The position numbers were made by a program, and so were the translations under genes. Shown piece by piece: positions 52,088 to 60,792 of a stretch of 64,000 nucleotides of DNA. Under the pieces are notes generated by a model that made no database searches, had not been told where the DNA came from, and was given only the letters and a program-made list of their open reading frames with translations. Source of the DNA: Mogibacterium sp. (lineage in GTDB: Bacteria > Bacillota > Clostridia > Peptostreptococcales > Anaerovoracaceae); contig JAFWHB010000032.1 of assembly GCA_017512145.1 (NCBI GenBank), positions 211,513 to 275,512 on the forward strand, read 5' to 3'. Every line of letters starts with the position of its first letter. Positions within the stretch are counted from its first letter, which is position 1.

Positions 52088-52115
52088 GAGCCGGCTCTGC
52101 AAGGTAAGCCGGCTC
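52088..52115 (-). terminator. Rho-independent terminator after the second PBP gene
   Basis: Stem GAGCCGGCT/AGCCGGCTC with a 10-nt loop, then TTTTAG on the minus strand. Confidence 0.82.
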
Positions 52116-52137
52116 GTACCCGTAAGCAGTACGCTGC

Positions 52138-52202
52138 GTATATGCACAATGCATATACTAATTGTGGAGACAAAGGTCGGCCTGAGCTGACCCCTGTCTC
52201 CA
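52138..52202. repeat. Two further inverted repeats downstream of the second PBP gene
   Basis: GTATATGC/GCATATAC (52138-52158) and an outer stem TGGAGACA/TGTCTCCA with inner GGTC/GACC (52165-52202). With the terminator at 52088-52115 they make three adjacent hairpins in about 115 nt. Confidence 0.55.
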
Positions 52203-52208
52203 TTTTAC

Positions 52209-54947
52209 TTAACCTTCCGCGCCGCCAGGTGTTGCGCCGCTTTCACCGCCACCAGTCTCAGTGCCTCCGCCTGAGCCGCCGCCTTCGGAGCCTCCGCCGG
52301 ATGTACCGCCGCCTTCAGAGCCGCCACCGGATGTGCCGCCACCTTCGGATCCACCGCCGGATGTTCCTCCGCCTGTGTCAGTTCCGCCTCCGGATGTGCC
52401 GCCGCCAGACGTACCGCCGCCTGTGTCAGTGCCACCGCCGGATGTGCCGCCTGAATCACCACTGCCGCCCTGTTCTGAGCCACCGGAATTACCGGAATCA
52501 GTACCGCCGGATGTGCCGCCGCCTGTTGTATCAGTTGCCTCCGGTGTCTGAATAGTAGCGTCAGGGATCACTTCAAGCTCAGGCTCTTCGATCTCCTCTT
52601 CATCGTCATCCTTTGACTTCTTATGGCCGCCATAAGTGCTGAGATTCTCCTCGGTACCTTCTGTGTAATACTCGCCGCCCTTCTCAACGACATTTGAAGG
52701 CATCTCGAGATACTCACCATCCTTGATACCGGTAACCTGACCCATGATCTTGCCCCAGAGCCTTGCAGCCTGATAAGACCCTCCATTCATCTCGACATTC
52801 AGGTCAGTTCCGATCCAGAGCGCTCCTGAATAGTCAGGAGTAAATCCATCGAACCATACATCAAACAGGTCATTAGTCGTACCTGTCTTGCCGCCGACTT
52901 CCATACCTGAGATCCTTGCGTTACCTGCGATACCATCCGAAACAACGGACTTCAGAAGATCCGTCATGATCCAGGCAACACCCTCATCGAGAACTTTGGT
53001 CGACTTGATCTTGCCGGTGAGCAGAGTCTTGTCGAATCTGTCGGCAACTCTTGTGTAGCATACAGCCTCGTTGATCTTGCCGCCGTTAGGGAATGCTGCA
53101 TACGCGAGAGACATCTCAAGTGGTGTTACTCCGTATGTCATCGCACCGAGTCCAAGAGCCGCAGGATTGACGTCATTGACCTCCTCACTCTCGTCATCAA
53201 CAATAGTTGTCAGGCCGAATTTCTTAAGAAGATCAACTGAGTAATCAGGCTGTACCTGCAGCAGGATCTTGACCGCACAGGTATTGATCGACTGCTGAAG
53301 AGCTGTCCTGAATGTATTAGAGCCGCTGAATGTTCTTGTAACGTTCTGTGGCCATTCCTCTCCATCGATCGTCAGTGGCTCATCGATTACAGTCGAGCTT
53401 GCTGTGATGTAGTCTCCCCAGTAATCTGTGCCCTGATTATCGATACCGTAATCAATGTAGTTGAAAGTCTTGTTCTGCTTAGCCAGTTCATAGCTCTTCT
53501 GAAGAGCCGCACCATAAACCGAAAGTGGCTTGATGGATGATCCAGGCTGACGCGGGCTGATCGCTCTGTTGAAAAGCTTTGATCCGCTGGCATCTCTGCC
53601 TCCGACCAGCGCGCTGATGTATCCGGTATCTACCTCGGTAACTACCATGCTGGCCTGAACTTCACTGTCGTCAACAGCTGTAGGGAAATTGCTGTCATCC
53701 TGGAATTCCTTGTAGATGATCTCCTGCATCTCGCTGTTGAGTGTCGTGTAGATATTGAGGCCGCCTGTGTAGACCATACGCTGAGCCTCTTCCTCACTGA
53801 TGCCGTACTGATCAATAAGGTCCTTGGTAACAACATCAGAAATATAATCACTGAAGTATGTATATGGCGACTCGGTCTTCTCGAAGCTTGGCTTCAGAAT
53901 ATCTATGATATCCACATTCGCTGCGTCAGCTTCGGAATCAGAGATATATCCCTGATCTGCCATCAGGCTGAGAACTGTGTTACGGCGATCCTTAGAGAGG
54001 TCGTTGGCAAAGTAGCCTGTGCTCTCGCTCTCGCCCTCTTCAGCATCGTCATCGTTATCATTTTCGTTGTTGTTGTACGAATATGAAGTCTCAGCTTCTG
54101 TATCTTCCTCTTCGATCTCCTCAGCCTCAGCAAGATCGTTGAGAGTATAGTAGCTTACCTCAGTGATAGGCTCGTTATCTTCGCCCGCATCAGTTGTGAT
54201 CAGAGCATATGCGTCAGGTGCCTGAGGAAGAGCAGCAAGTGCAGCGCTCTCAGCAAGTGTCAGCTCGTTAACTTCCTTGGAGAAGTATGTACGAGCAGCC
54301 GCATTTACTCCGTAGTTACCATAGCCCAGATAGATTGTATTGAGATAAGCCTCAAGTATCTGATCTTTGGTCAGAGAGTGCTCCAGCCTCCATGCGATAT
54401 ACATCTCTGAAAGCTTTCTCGAAATGCTCCTCTGGCTCTTGATCTCAGCCAGATAAGCGTTCCTTGCAAGCTGCTGTGTAATAGTGGACGTTCCGCTGAT
54501 TCTCGATCCTCCGGTCAGCGAATTGAGTACAGCTCCGGCCATTCTCTTGAAGTTGAATCCGTGATGCTTGTAGAATGTCTTATCCTCAATTGCAATGAAA
54601 GCATTCTTGAGATCATCCGGCATTTCGTCTATAGATACGACCGTTCTGTCCTCCGTGTAATGGAGTGTATCGATCTCATTGCCGTTAATATCATACAGCG
54701 TAGAGGACTGATCGATATTCTTATACAGACTGTCAGAATTGATAGCCCCTATCCTGATAGCAGTAATTCCTACTGTCAGGAAAACATACAGAAATCCGAT
54801 AACAAACAAGCCACCGATCACCTTAAGGATCTTCTGCTTAGGCGTGCCGGTAAGCTTTAACTTGCTGAGGATCTTCTTGAAATCCATGTTGGACTTTCCT
54901 TTTTTCTTTCGTGTAACTCTCTTCTTGTTCCTATCTGCTCTTGCCAT
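52209..54947 (-). CDS. Class A penicillin-binding protein (PBP1A type), copy B, Gly-rich tail
   Basis: A 912-residue bifunctional PBP. Short basic N-terminus (KKRVTRKKKGKS), membrane helix near 44-65, GT51 motif AIEDKTFYKHHGFNFKRM near 115, QQLARNAYL. An acidic stretch (about 280-310, NNNENDNDDDAEEGESES) separates GT from transpeptidase, whose SxxK is GSSIKP and KTG box is KTGTTND. The final 85 or so residues are a Gly/Ser/Thr repeat (GGGTSGGG, GGGTDTGGG, GGGSEGGG), absent from the first copy. The two copies share order and most motifs. Ribosome site AAGGAAAGTT. Single-gene unit with terminator at 52088-52115. Confidence 0.94.
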   Translation of the reverse strand: MARADRNKKRVTRKKKGKSNMDFKKILSKLKLTGTPKQKILKVIGGLFVIGFLYVFLTVGITAIRIGAINSDSLYKNIDQSSTLYDINGNEIDTLHYTEDRTVVSIDEMPDDLKNAFIAIEDKTFYKHHGFNFKRMAGAVLNSLTGGSRISGTSTITQQLARNAYLAEIKSQRSISRKLSEMYIAWRLEHSLTKDQILEAYLNTIYLGYGNYGVNAAARTYFSKEVNELTLAESAALAALPQAPDAYALITTDAGEDNEPITEVSYYTLNDLAEAEEIEEEDTEAETSYSYNNNENDNDDDAEEGESESTGYFANDLSKDRRNTVLSLMADQGYISDSEADAANVDIIDILKPSFEKTESPYTYFSDYISDVVTKDLIDQYGISEEEAQRMVYTGGLNIYTTLNSEMQEIIYKEFQDDSNFPTAVDDSEVQASMVVTEVDTGYISALVGGRDASGSKLFNRAISPRQPGSSIKPLSVYGAALQKSYELAKQNKTFNYIDYGIDNQGTDYWGDYITASSTVIDEPLTIDGEEWPQNVTRTFSGSNTFRTALQQSINTCAVKILLQVQPDYSVDLLKKFGLTTIVDDESEEVNDVNPAALGLGAMTYGVTPLEMSLAYAAFPNGGKINEAVCYTRVADRFDKTLLTGKIKSTKVLDEGVAWIMTDLLKSVVSDGIAGNARISGMEVGGKTGTTNDLFDVWFDGFTPDYSGALWIGTDLNVEMNGGSYQAARLWGKIMGQVTGIKDGEYLEMPSNVVEKGGEYYTEGTEENLSTYGGHKKSKDDDEEEIEEPELEVIPDATIQTPEATDTTGGGTSGGTDSGNSGGSEQGGSGDSGGTSGGGTDTGGGTSGGGTSGGGTDTGGGTSGGGSEGGGTSGGGSEGGGTSGGGSEGGGSGGGTETGGGESGATPGGAEG

Positions 54948-55188
54948 AACTTTCCTTCTCTATCTTATGAAATAGCATTTCAGTTAATACTTAATAATAT
55001 CTTTCCTGCTGCCCCGTTCTTCACGGAACAGCAATCCGCATTATTATATCACAATAGTAACATTCCATCCTTAAAAATCCTGAAATGCTGTTGTATTTAC
55101 CATATATGGTACTCGTTCAGATGGTATTTTGATATATACCTAAATTTGCATCCATAGTTTATAATTCAACAAGGAGGTGCTTTGACTT

Positions 55189-56133
55189 ATGAAGAGAACT
55201 ACTAAGCAATTATCCTTGATCCTGATCTTCGTATTATCTGCTGCTTTGCTCCCTGCGTGCAGCACAGACTCAGCTGCAAATATCAGCAATCCTTCACTTG
55301 TCAGCAAAGTGACCAAGTATGAGATTGACTACAATGATGATGCAAGACCTTGGGTCGAAGCTTGTACTTATGAATATGAGTATAAGGATGCATATCCGGT
55401 CACAGAGAAGATGACCGAATCAGATAATGTCGTAGATACTAACTTTGAATATGTACTCGAAGACGGCAAGCCAGTCAGCATGACCCACAATAATCCGAGC
55501 AGCGGCGACACGGTCCAGACCAGCTATACTGCAGAAGGCCTGGTCGACAGAGTCCTCTCTTACGATCAGACTGGCCGCAAGACCGGTGAGAAAGTTTTCC
55601 AGTATGGCAACAGAGATGAGTATTTCACGCTGGTTCTGCATGAGAATATAATATCCCCTCCTGAAGAACCTGTCCTTGATCACATGGAGGAAGTAGATTC
55701 AGTTATAGTAACCAGTGAGAACGGCCTTCTCCGTAAGACAGTTAACGACGGGCTTTTCGCGAATTATGACGATGAAGAAGAGAAAATCTGGCGCCGCTTT
55801 GACGGATCCTATACTGCGAACTATGCAGCGAACGGAATTCTCGACAACACGACAGCTGTATTCGCTACATTCCCTGGCTCCGGCAATCAGTACAAATTCG
55901 ATTTCACAGTCAAGGACGGCAGAATAACAGAAGTTACGCGGAACTACTGGGTGCCGGCAAATACTGAAAATGAAGAAGCCTCCACAGAAGAAAGTGAAGG
56001 CAAGTGGGATCCTGAACTCAGATTCACATTCGAATATACAGACACAGAGATCAGTCCGGCTAGATATGCTTCAATGATCAACTACTTCCTGCTCGAAGGC
56101 GGCGGGAATTACTACTACTACAACTGGTATTGA
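55189..56133 (+). CDS. Secreted lipoprotein with YD-like repeats
   Basis: A 314-residue lipoprotein. Signal peptide with lipobox LLPAC (Cys24), then short strands of an RHS/YD-like pattern: VTKYEIDYNDDARPWVEAC, SYTAEGLVDRVLSYDQTGRKTGE, KVFQYGNRDEYFTLVLHE, later NYAANGILDNTTAVFATFPG. These resemble the variable repeats that track phrases such as 'x: y, update y'. Tyrosine-rich C-terminus (GGNYYYYNWY). Ribosome site AAGGAGGTGCTTTGACTT and a TATAAT at 55160-55165 lie upstream. Function unknown; a second plus-strand single gene. Confidence 0.7.
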   Translation: MKRTTKQLSLILIFVLSAALLPACSTDSAANISNPSLVSKVTKYEIDYNDDARPWVEACTYEYEYKDAYPVTEKMTESDNVVDTNFEYVLEDGKPVSMTHNNPSSGDTVQTSYTAEGLVDRVLSYDQTGRKTGEKVFQYGNRDEYFTLVLHENIISPPEEPVLDHMEEVDSVIVTSENGLLRKTVNDGLFANYDDEEEKIWRRFDGSYTANYAANGILDNTTAVFATFPGSGNQYKFDFTVKDGRITEVTRNYWVPANTENEEASTEESEGKWDPELRFTFEYTDTEISPARYASMINYFLLEGGGNYYYYNWY

Positions 56134-56233
56134 AAACAGTTCTCTCGTTCATTTATAAGCTACGAATGTGACACTCCTAATTCATTCCTCTGATTAGAAC
56201 ACAGATCAGATTGAATGGCAAGTGAAAAAGCAA

Positions 56234-56255
56234 CAGCCCGGCATAGGCCGGGCTG
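56234..56255 (-). terminator. Rho-independent terminator after the EPS priming genes
   Basis: Perfect 9-bp stem CAGCCCGGC/GCCGGGCTG with a 4-nt loop, then TTGCTTTTTC on the minus strand. It ends the transcript of the CapD-like gene. Confidence 0.85.
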
Positions 56256-56276
56256 ATATTGTAAGTGTGATATGTT

Positions 56277-58355
56277 CTACAGGGCTGCAGTCTTCTTCGC
56301 AAGCATCTCCATCATTTGCTGTTCATATGCCTGTGTCTTCTTGGTAGTTCCGTGTCTGCCTGCCGGATGATAAGTATCTACCATATCCTCTATAAGATCA
56401 CGGATATCCTCTCGGTCCTCATATGCTGCTGTGGCAAGAACCGGAAGGTCTCTTAAGAATTCATCATCATCGAACGGGATCGGTTTGCCTATATTGATCA
56501 GCTTGTTGGATGTTTTGGTCATTCCCTCTTCATCCATCAGCCTCTCTTCGAAGAGCTTCTCACCCGGCCTTAGGCCGGTATAGATTATCTGGATATCCTC
56601 ATCCGGTTTAAGACCTGACAGCCTGATCATATTCCTTGCAAGATCATCAATCTTGACCGGTGTTCCCATATCGAGAACGAAGATTCTGCCACCTCCGCCG
56701 AATGTAGCAGCCTGAAGTACCAGAGAAGCAGCTTCAGGTATAGTCATGAAGTAGCGGATGATATCAGGATGTGTGACTGTAACCGGGCCGCCCTTCTCGA
56801 TCTGCTCTCTGAATCTCGGTATTACAGATCCATTGGATCCAAGTACGTTACCGAATCTTACAGCGCAGAATTCGGTTCTTGGATGCTCAGGCAGCTCCAG
56901 TTTGTCATGTATTTCTCTGTTAGTGCCTGTGTCCGCATGCATATCCGGCAATTCATCAGCCTTGTCTGCAGCAAGCTTCTTGGCGAATGTCTGAATGATC
57001 ATCTCACAGATTCTCTTGCTGGCACCCATTACATTAACAGGGTTTACAGCCTTATCTGTCGAAATGAGTACGAACTTCTCACAGTTGTACGCCATAGCTG
57101 CATATGCAGTGTAGTATGTACCCAGAACATTGTTCTTGATAGCTTCACATGGGCTGTCTTCCATTAACGGGACATGCTTGTGTGCAGCTGCGTGGAAGAC
57201 AATGTCAGGTCTGTATTCCTCAAATAAGTGCTTGACCTTACGGCTGTTCCTGACAGAACCGATGATCGTCTCAAGATTCAGGTCAGGATACTTATCCATA
57301 AGCTCAAGTTTGATCTCATGGGCATTGTTCTCATACATATCAAATATGATGAGCTGCCTGATCGGAGCCTGCGCTACCTGTCTGCAAAGCTCTGATCCGA
57401 TCGAACCTCCTCCGCCAGTGATAAGAACTACCTTATCAGTAAGGAAATTCCTTACTTCATGTGAATTCATCTTAACAGGCTCACGGCCAAGAAGGTCTTC
57501 TACATCAACTTTCTTAAGAGAGTTTACGGAAACATCACCAAGTGCAAGCTGATACATACCCGGAAGATTCTTGATCTCGCAATCTGTCTGGCGGCATATA
57601 TCGATAATCTTCTTTCGTTCCTTTGCCGAAATACTTGGAAGTGCGACATATACTTTGTCTACATTTAATGATTTGACGGTGGATACTATGCTCTCTCGGC
57701 CACCTACAACAAGAACACCATCAACATCTCTGTTCCACTTGTTCTTGTTGTCGTCGATAAAGCAAACGACCTGCTCCTCGAGAGACTTTGTCCTTCTGAT
57801 GTCTCTCAGAAGAAGCTGTCCGGCTGCACCGGCACCGACAATCATTATATTGGCGGCAGATTTCTTGGACCTTGTGGCTCTGAGGAGAAGAATGAACCTG
57901 TATGAAAAGCGTACAGCAGTTATCAGGAATGCCTGCAGAACAGCTCCCATTATGTAATACGAAAATGGCATTCTGTTGGTCGTGAACCCGGCATCTCCTG
58001 CAAGAATATTCAGAGTCATTGTTACTCCGATGATATGTATGATCGTAGTAACAATAGTTGCGGCGGTAATCCGCTGTAATTCAGTAAAGCTGGCAAATCG
58101 CCAGATGCTTCTGTATAAACGAAGTCTCCAGAATACTACGATGCATATGACAGCATATAAAGGAGCAAATTTCTCCCATGGCTGGAGATACATCTGAGGT
58201 ATTCTCGAGAATGCGAAGTCAAACCTGAGAAGCAGTGCCAGGAAATAAGATGCTGTTACTGCAATAACATCATATATAGCAAGATAGAATGATACCTTCT
58301 GCCAATGCTTGATACTTCTGTATTTAGTTGTTGATCTGTTGTCTGCAGTCTCCAC
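56277..58355 (-). CDS. Membrane-bound UDP-sugar 4,6-dehydratase (CapD/PglF type)
   Basis: A 692-residue protein. Four N-terminal hydrophobic segments (about 25-160), then a Rossmann sensor-like part (IMIVGAGAAGQLLLRDIRR near 170) and the catalytic SDR domain. NAD motif is VLITGGGGSIGSELCRQVAQ near 315. The active-site portion is KFVLISTDKAVNPVNVMGASKRICE, where Met takes the place of the usual Tyr of YxxxK, a recognised feature of this family. It makes the 4-keto-6-deoxy-UDP-HexNAc precursor for capsule or glycan synthesis. GTG start with AAGGAGTACATT before it. No glycosyltransferase follows in this window. Confidence 0.92.
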   Translation of the reverse strand: METADNRSTTKYRSIKHWQKVSFYLAIYDVIAVTASYFLALLLRFDFAFSRIPQMYLQPWEKFAPLYAVICIVVFWRLRLYRSIWRFASFTELQRITAATIVTTIIHIIGVTMTLNILAGDAGFTTNRMPFSYYIMGAVLQAFLITAVRFSYRFILLLRATRSKKSAANIMIVGAGAAGQLLLRDIRRTKSLEEQVVCFIDDNKNKWNRDVDGVLVVGGRESIVSTVKSLNVDKVYVALPSISAKERKKIIDICRQTDCEIKNLPGMYQLALGDVSVNSLKKVDVEDLLGREPVKMNSHEVRNFLTDKVVLITGGGGSIGSELCRQVAQAPIRQLIIFDMYENNAHEIKLELMDKYPDLNLETIIGSVRNSRKVKHLFEEYRPDIVFHAAAHKHVPLMEDSPCEAIKNNVLGTYYTAYAAMAYNCEKFVLISTDKAVNPVNVMGASKRICEMIIQTFAKKLAADKADELPDMHADTGTNREIHDKLELPEHPRTEFCAVRFGNVLGSNGSVIPRFREQIEKGGPVTVTHPDIIRYFMTIPEAASLVLQAATFGGGGRIFVLDMGTPVKIDDLARNMIRLSGLKPDEDIQIIYTGLRPGEKLFEERLMDEEGMTKTSNKLINIGKPIPFDDDEFLRDLPVLATAAYEDREDIRDLIEDMVDTYHPAGRHGTTKKTQAYEQQMMEMLAKKTAAL

Positions 58356-58373
58356 AATGTACTCCTTTAATAC

Positions 58374-59099
58374 CTAGTTACCAAGCAATTCTTCTGTATA
58401 TCTGTCTAATTGGGCAAGTCTGCTCTGCCCAAGTTTCTTCTCAATCAATTTCCTTGCTTCTGCAAGGTTTGGTGCTCTGTCCGTAAGATTATGTGCGTCA
58501 GTTCCGATAATGCAGTTATCGTGTTCTTGCAGCATATTCAGGCAGAACCTGGCAGTATGTCTCGCATGAAGTCCTGATGTGAGACTGGTAATGAAACTCC
58601 CTGCATTCATCTGTATCGTCAAAGGCAGGTCCATAACCATATCCCAGACTTCACGGTTCTTCTGAAGAGCCTCATACCGCTCTACATGAGCAAGTACGAT
58701 GTGCAGGTCTCTTCGTCTTATAATTTCTGTTAAGTCTCTATATGCATCTTCATGCCATTGATCGAATGGCATTTCAAGGAGAAGTATGTCAGTTCCCTGT
58801 ATGCATAGTTCCGGCAGCTGCTCTGCCTTGCCCATGCCTCTGAAGTAATATACTTCGGCACCGGCTGTTATGCCTGGAAGTTCAGGCCTCTTACTGAGAA
58901 TCTCAAGCACACTGTCCAGTGCACGTTCCCTTCGTTCGAGGAACTGCTGAACTGACCTGCGGTGTGCATAGAAATGAGGCGTTGCATATACATGCGAAAC
59001 GCCCTGAGATGCTTCCATCTCCAGCATCCCCATAGTCATCCCAATGTCCCTGCTGCCATCATCAATACCCGGCAGCACGTGCACATGAAAATCAATCAT
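58374..59099 (-). CDS. CpsB/YwqE-family PHP tyrosine phosphatase
   Basis: A 241-residue metal-dependent phosphatase. ATG at 59099 is chosen because CGGGAGTTATTG precedes it. PHP metal motifs: MIDFHVHVLPGIDDGSRD at the N-terminus, YATPHFYAHRR near 40, LAHVERYEAL near 137 and IIGTDAHNL near 200. It reverses phosphorylation of the BY-kinase at 60053-60781 and so controls polymer length. The FN3 gene at 59360-59986 separates them. Confidence 0.92.
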   Translation of the reverse strand: MIDFHVHVLPGIDDGSRDIGMTMGMLEMEASQGVSHVYATPHFYAHRRSVQQFLERRERALDSVLEILSKRPELPGITAGAEVYYFRGMGKAEQLPELCIQGTDILLLEMPFDQWHEDAYRDLTEIIRRRDLHIVLAHVERYEALQKNREVWDMVMDLPLTIQMNAGSFITSLTSGLHARHTARFCLNMLQEHDNCIIGTDAHNLTDRAPNLAEARKLIEKKLGQSRLAQLDRYTEELLGN

Positions 59100-59303
59100 C
59101 AATAACTCCCGTACAGGGTGCGCAACAAAAGTGCTACAATCCCCGTAATATAGAAATGAATATGGATACAAGACCCATATTCCCCATTCAACATGTACTA
59201 TAGACTAGCTTTTCTAACCCCTTAACTTAGACCGCCAGTAAAATCTCCACTTCGGGGAAAAAATAAACTCTCTGATTCGCCACCTCCAGAGAAGATACTT
59301 TGC

Positions 59304-59333
59304 CCGCGAGAGCAGCTAAAGCTGCCCTCGCGG
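59304..59333 (-). terminator. Hairpin after the FN3 gene
   Basis: Stem CCGCGAG-A-GCAGCT/AGCTGC-C-CTCGCGG (about 13 bp with one mismatch), 26 nt after the FN3 stop codon. No T run follows on the minus strand, so strength is uncertain. The rest of 59100-59303 is AT-rich with no clear gene. Confidence 0.6.
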
Positions 59334-59359
59334 ACTCAGTTGATCAACTGAAAGTACTA

Positions 59360-59986
59360 CTACTTCTTGACCTTGCAGCTCTTCGTGCCGCTGAGTATTC
59401 CGAGGTAATTACCCTTTACAGGACGAACCTTGAAGTACCACTTGCCCTTGGAGAGCTTCTTGATGGTAGCCTTGGTCTTCTTTCCACCCTTGATGAACTT
59501 ATACTTCCAAGTCTTTCCATCCTTGGAGTAAGCGATCTGGTAACCGGTTGCACCCTTTACCTTCTTCCAGGTGACAGTAGCTTTCTTCTTACCCTTCTTG
59601 ACCTTCTTGATCTTCATGGTCTTGAACCATCTCTTCGAAGTTGTCTTATTGATAACTACCGAAGTGCTCTGGCTGCTGGAGTTGGAAGCTACGACAACGA
59701 TGTCATATGTAGCACCAGCAGTGAGACCAGCAAGACTTACAGCCGGAGTTGTAGAAGTGCCAGCAAGAACACCGTTCAGGTAAACATCATACTTGTTAGC
59801 ATTAGCTACTGCAGCGCATGTTACTGTCATAGTTTTGCTGCCATAATCAGCATAAGACTCTACGCTTTCGTTAGATACCTGACCTACTGCTGGGCTTCCT
59901 GCTGCGAATACGCCGATTCCTGATGTCAGGATCATTGCTGCAGCTACGAAGACTGCGACCATCTTTCTCATGAGTTTGTTGCCCAT
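59360..59986 (-). CDS. Secreted double FN3-like protein inside the EPS cluster
   Basis: A 208-residue protein. A signal peptide (MVAVFVAAAMILTSGIGVFA), then a first FN3-like domain (VTCAAVANANKYDVYLNGVLAG, about 50-115) and a second, very lysine-rich one (KIKKVKKGKKKATVTWKKVKGATGYQIAYSKDGK, split here at VTWKKV, about 120-208). No sorting signal. It may bind cell-wall polymers by charge. Ribosome site AAAGGAGGAAATCAACCA. It is flanked by a hairpin and a small gap with no clear promoter. Confidence 0.78.
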   Translation of the reverse strand: MGNKLMRKMVAVFVAAAMILTSGIGVFAAGSPAVGQVSNESVESYADYGSKTMTVTCAAVANANKYDVYLNGVLAGTSTTPAVSLAGLTAGATYDIVVVASNSSSQSTSVVINKTTSKRWFKTMKIKKVKKGKKKATVTWKKVKGATGYQIAYSKDGKTWKYKFIKGGKKTKATIKKLSKGKWYFKVRPVKGNYLGILSGTKSCKVKK

Positions 59987-60052
59987 TGGTTGATTTCCTC
60001 CTTTCCTCTCAGTTTATTTATAGTATCAGGCCCCCGGGAGCCTGGTTACTAT

Positions 60053-60781
60053 CTACTTGTCATTGGACCCGTAATACTTGCCGTAATAGTGTCCACCGTA
60101 TTTCTTGCCATAGTATCCGTGGTAGTATCCACTCTTGCTCTCATTGACTCTGTTAAGAACGATGCCAAGGAGCGGACATCCTGCTCTCTCAAGCTGTCTT
60201 ACGGACTCTCTTACTACACCCTTTGCTGTGATGCCGCTTCTTACGCACAGGATTGCACCATCACACATATTACCTATTCTCTCAGCATCGGATACAAGTC
60301 CAAGAGGCGGTGCATCTATGAAGACATATCTGTACCTCTCAGCCATTGAATCCAGAAGCTCTGCGAACTTAGGTGATTCGAGGAGCATCGACGGGTTGAT
60401 AATGTTCTCTACGTTAGGGATCAGATCTCCCTTACCGTATTTGGTATGTACCAGAACCTCATCAAGTTCGGCGTTGCCTGCAAGGTAATGCGAAGTTCCC
60501 TTCATCTCCTTGCCGTCGTTCCTCTTCATGTCATATTTGACATGCATGTTCGAATTACGCATATCTGCGTCGATGAGCAGAGTCTTCTCTCCGGCCTCAG
60601 CCATCTGATTCCACAGATTAAGTGCTACGAACGACTTGCCCTCATTTGGCTCGGAACTGATGATCATGATTTTGCGTACATCGCTTCCGAGGAATGAAAT
60701 ATTGATCCTCAGTCTGTTAATGGCTTCCTCTACTGAATAAGGCAGCTGAGGTGTGAGCCCGAATTCCATCATATTATCCAT
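60053..60781 (-). CDS. BY-kinase (CpsD/CapB family) with Tyr-rich tail
   Basis: A 242-residue tyrosine autokinase. Walker A ISSEPNEGKSFVALNL near 44, Walker A' KTLLIDADMRNSNMH near 70, Walker B YVFIDAPPLGLVSDAE near 153. The C-terminal 30 residues hold a tyrosine cluster (YYHGYYGKKYGGHYYGKYYG), the usual autophosphorylation site. Needs the membrane Wzz-like protein at 60793-61584 for activity. Ribosome site GTAGGAGGTAGTGAC; 11 nt after that gene. Confidence 0.94.
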   Translation of the reverse strand: MDNMMEFGLTPQLPYSVEEAINRLRINISFLGSDVRKIMIISSEPNEGKSFVALNLWNQMAEAGEKTLLIDADMRNSNMHVKYDMKRNDGKEMKGTSHYLAGNAELDEVLVHTKYGKGDLIPNVENIINPSMLLESPKFAELLDSMAERYRYVFIDAPPLGLVSDAERIGNMCDGAILCVRSGITAKGVVRESVRQLERAGCPLLGIVLNRVNESKSGYYHGYYGKKYGGHYYGKYYGSNDK

Positions 60782-60792
60782 GTCACTACCTC

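Noticed and set aside
52261..52551. Proline-rich open frame on the plus strand
   Set aside because: It is the complement of the Gly/Ser/Thr repeat tail of the second PBP; GGN and CCN codons explain it.
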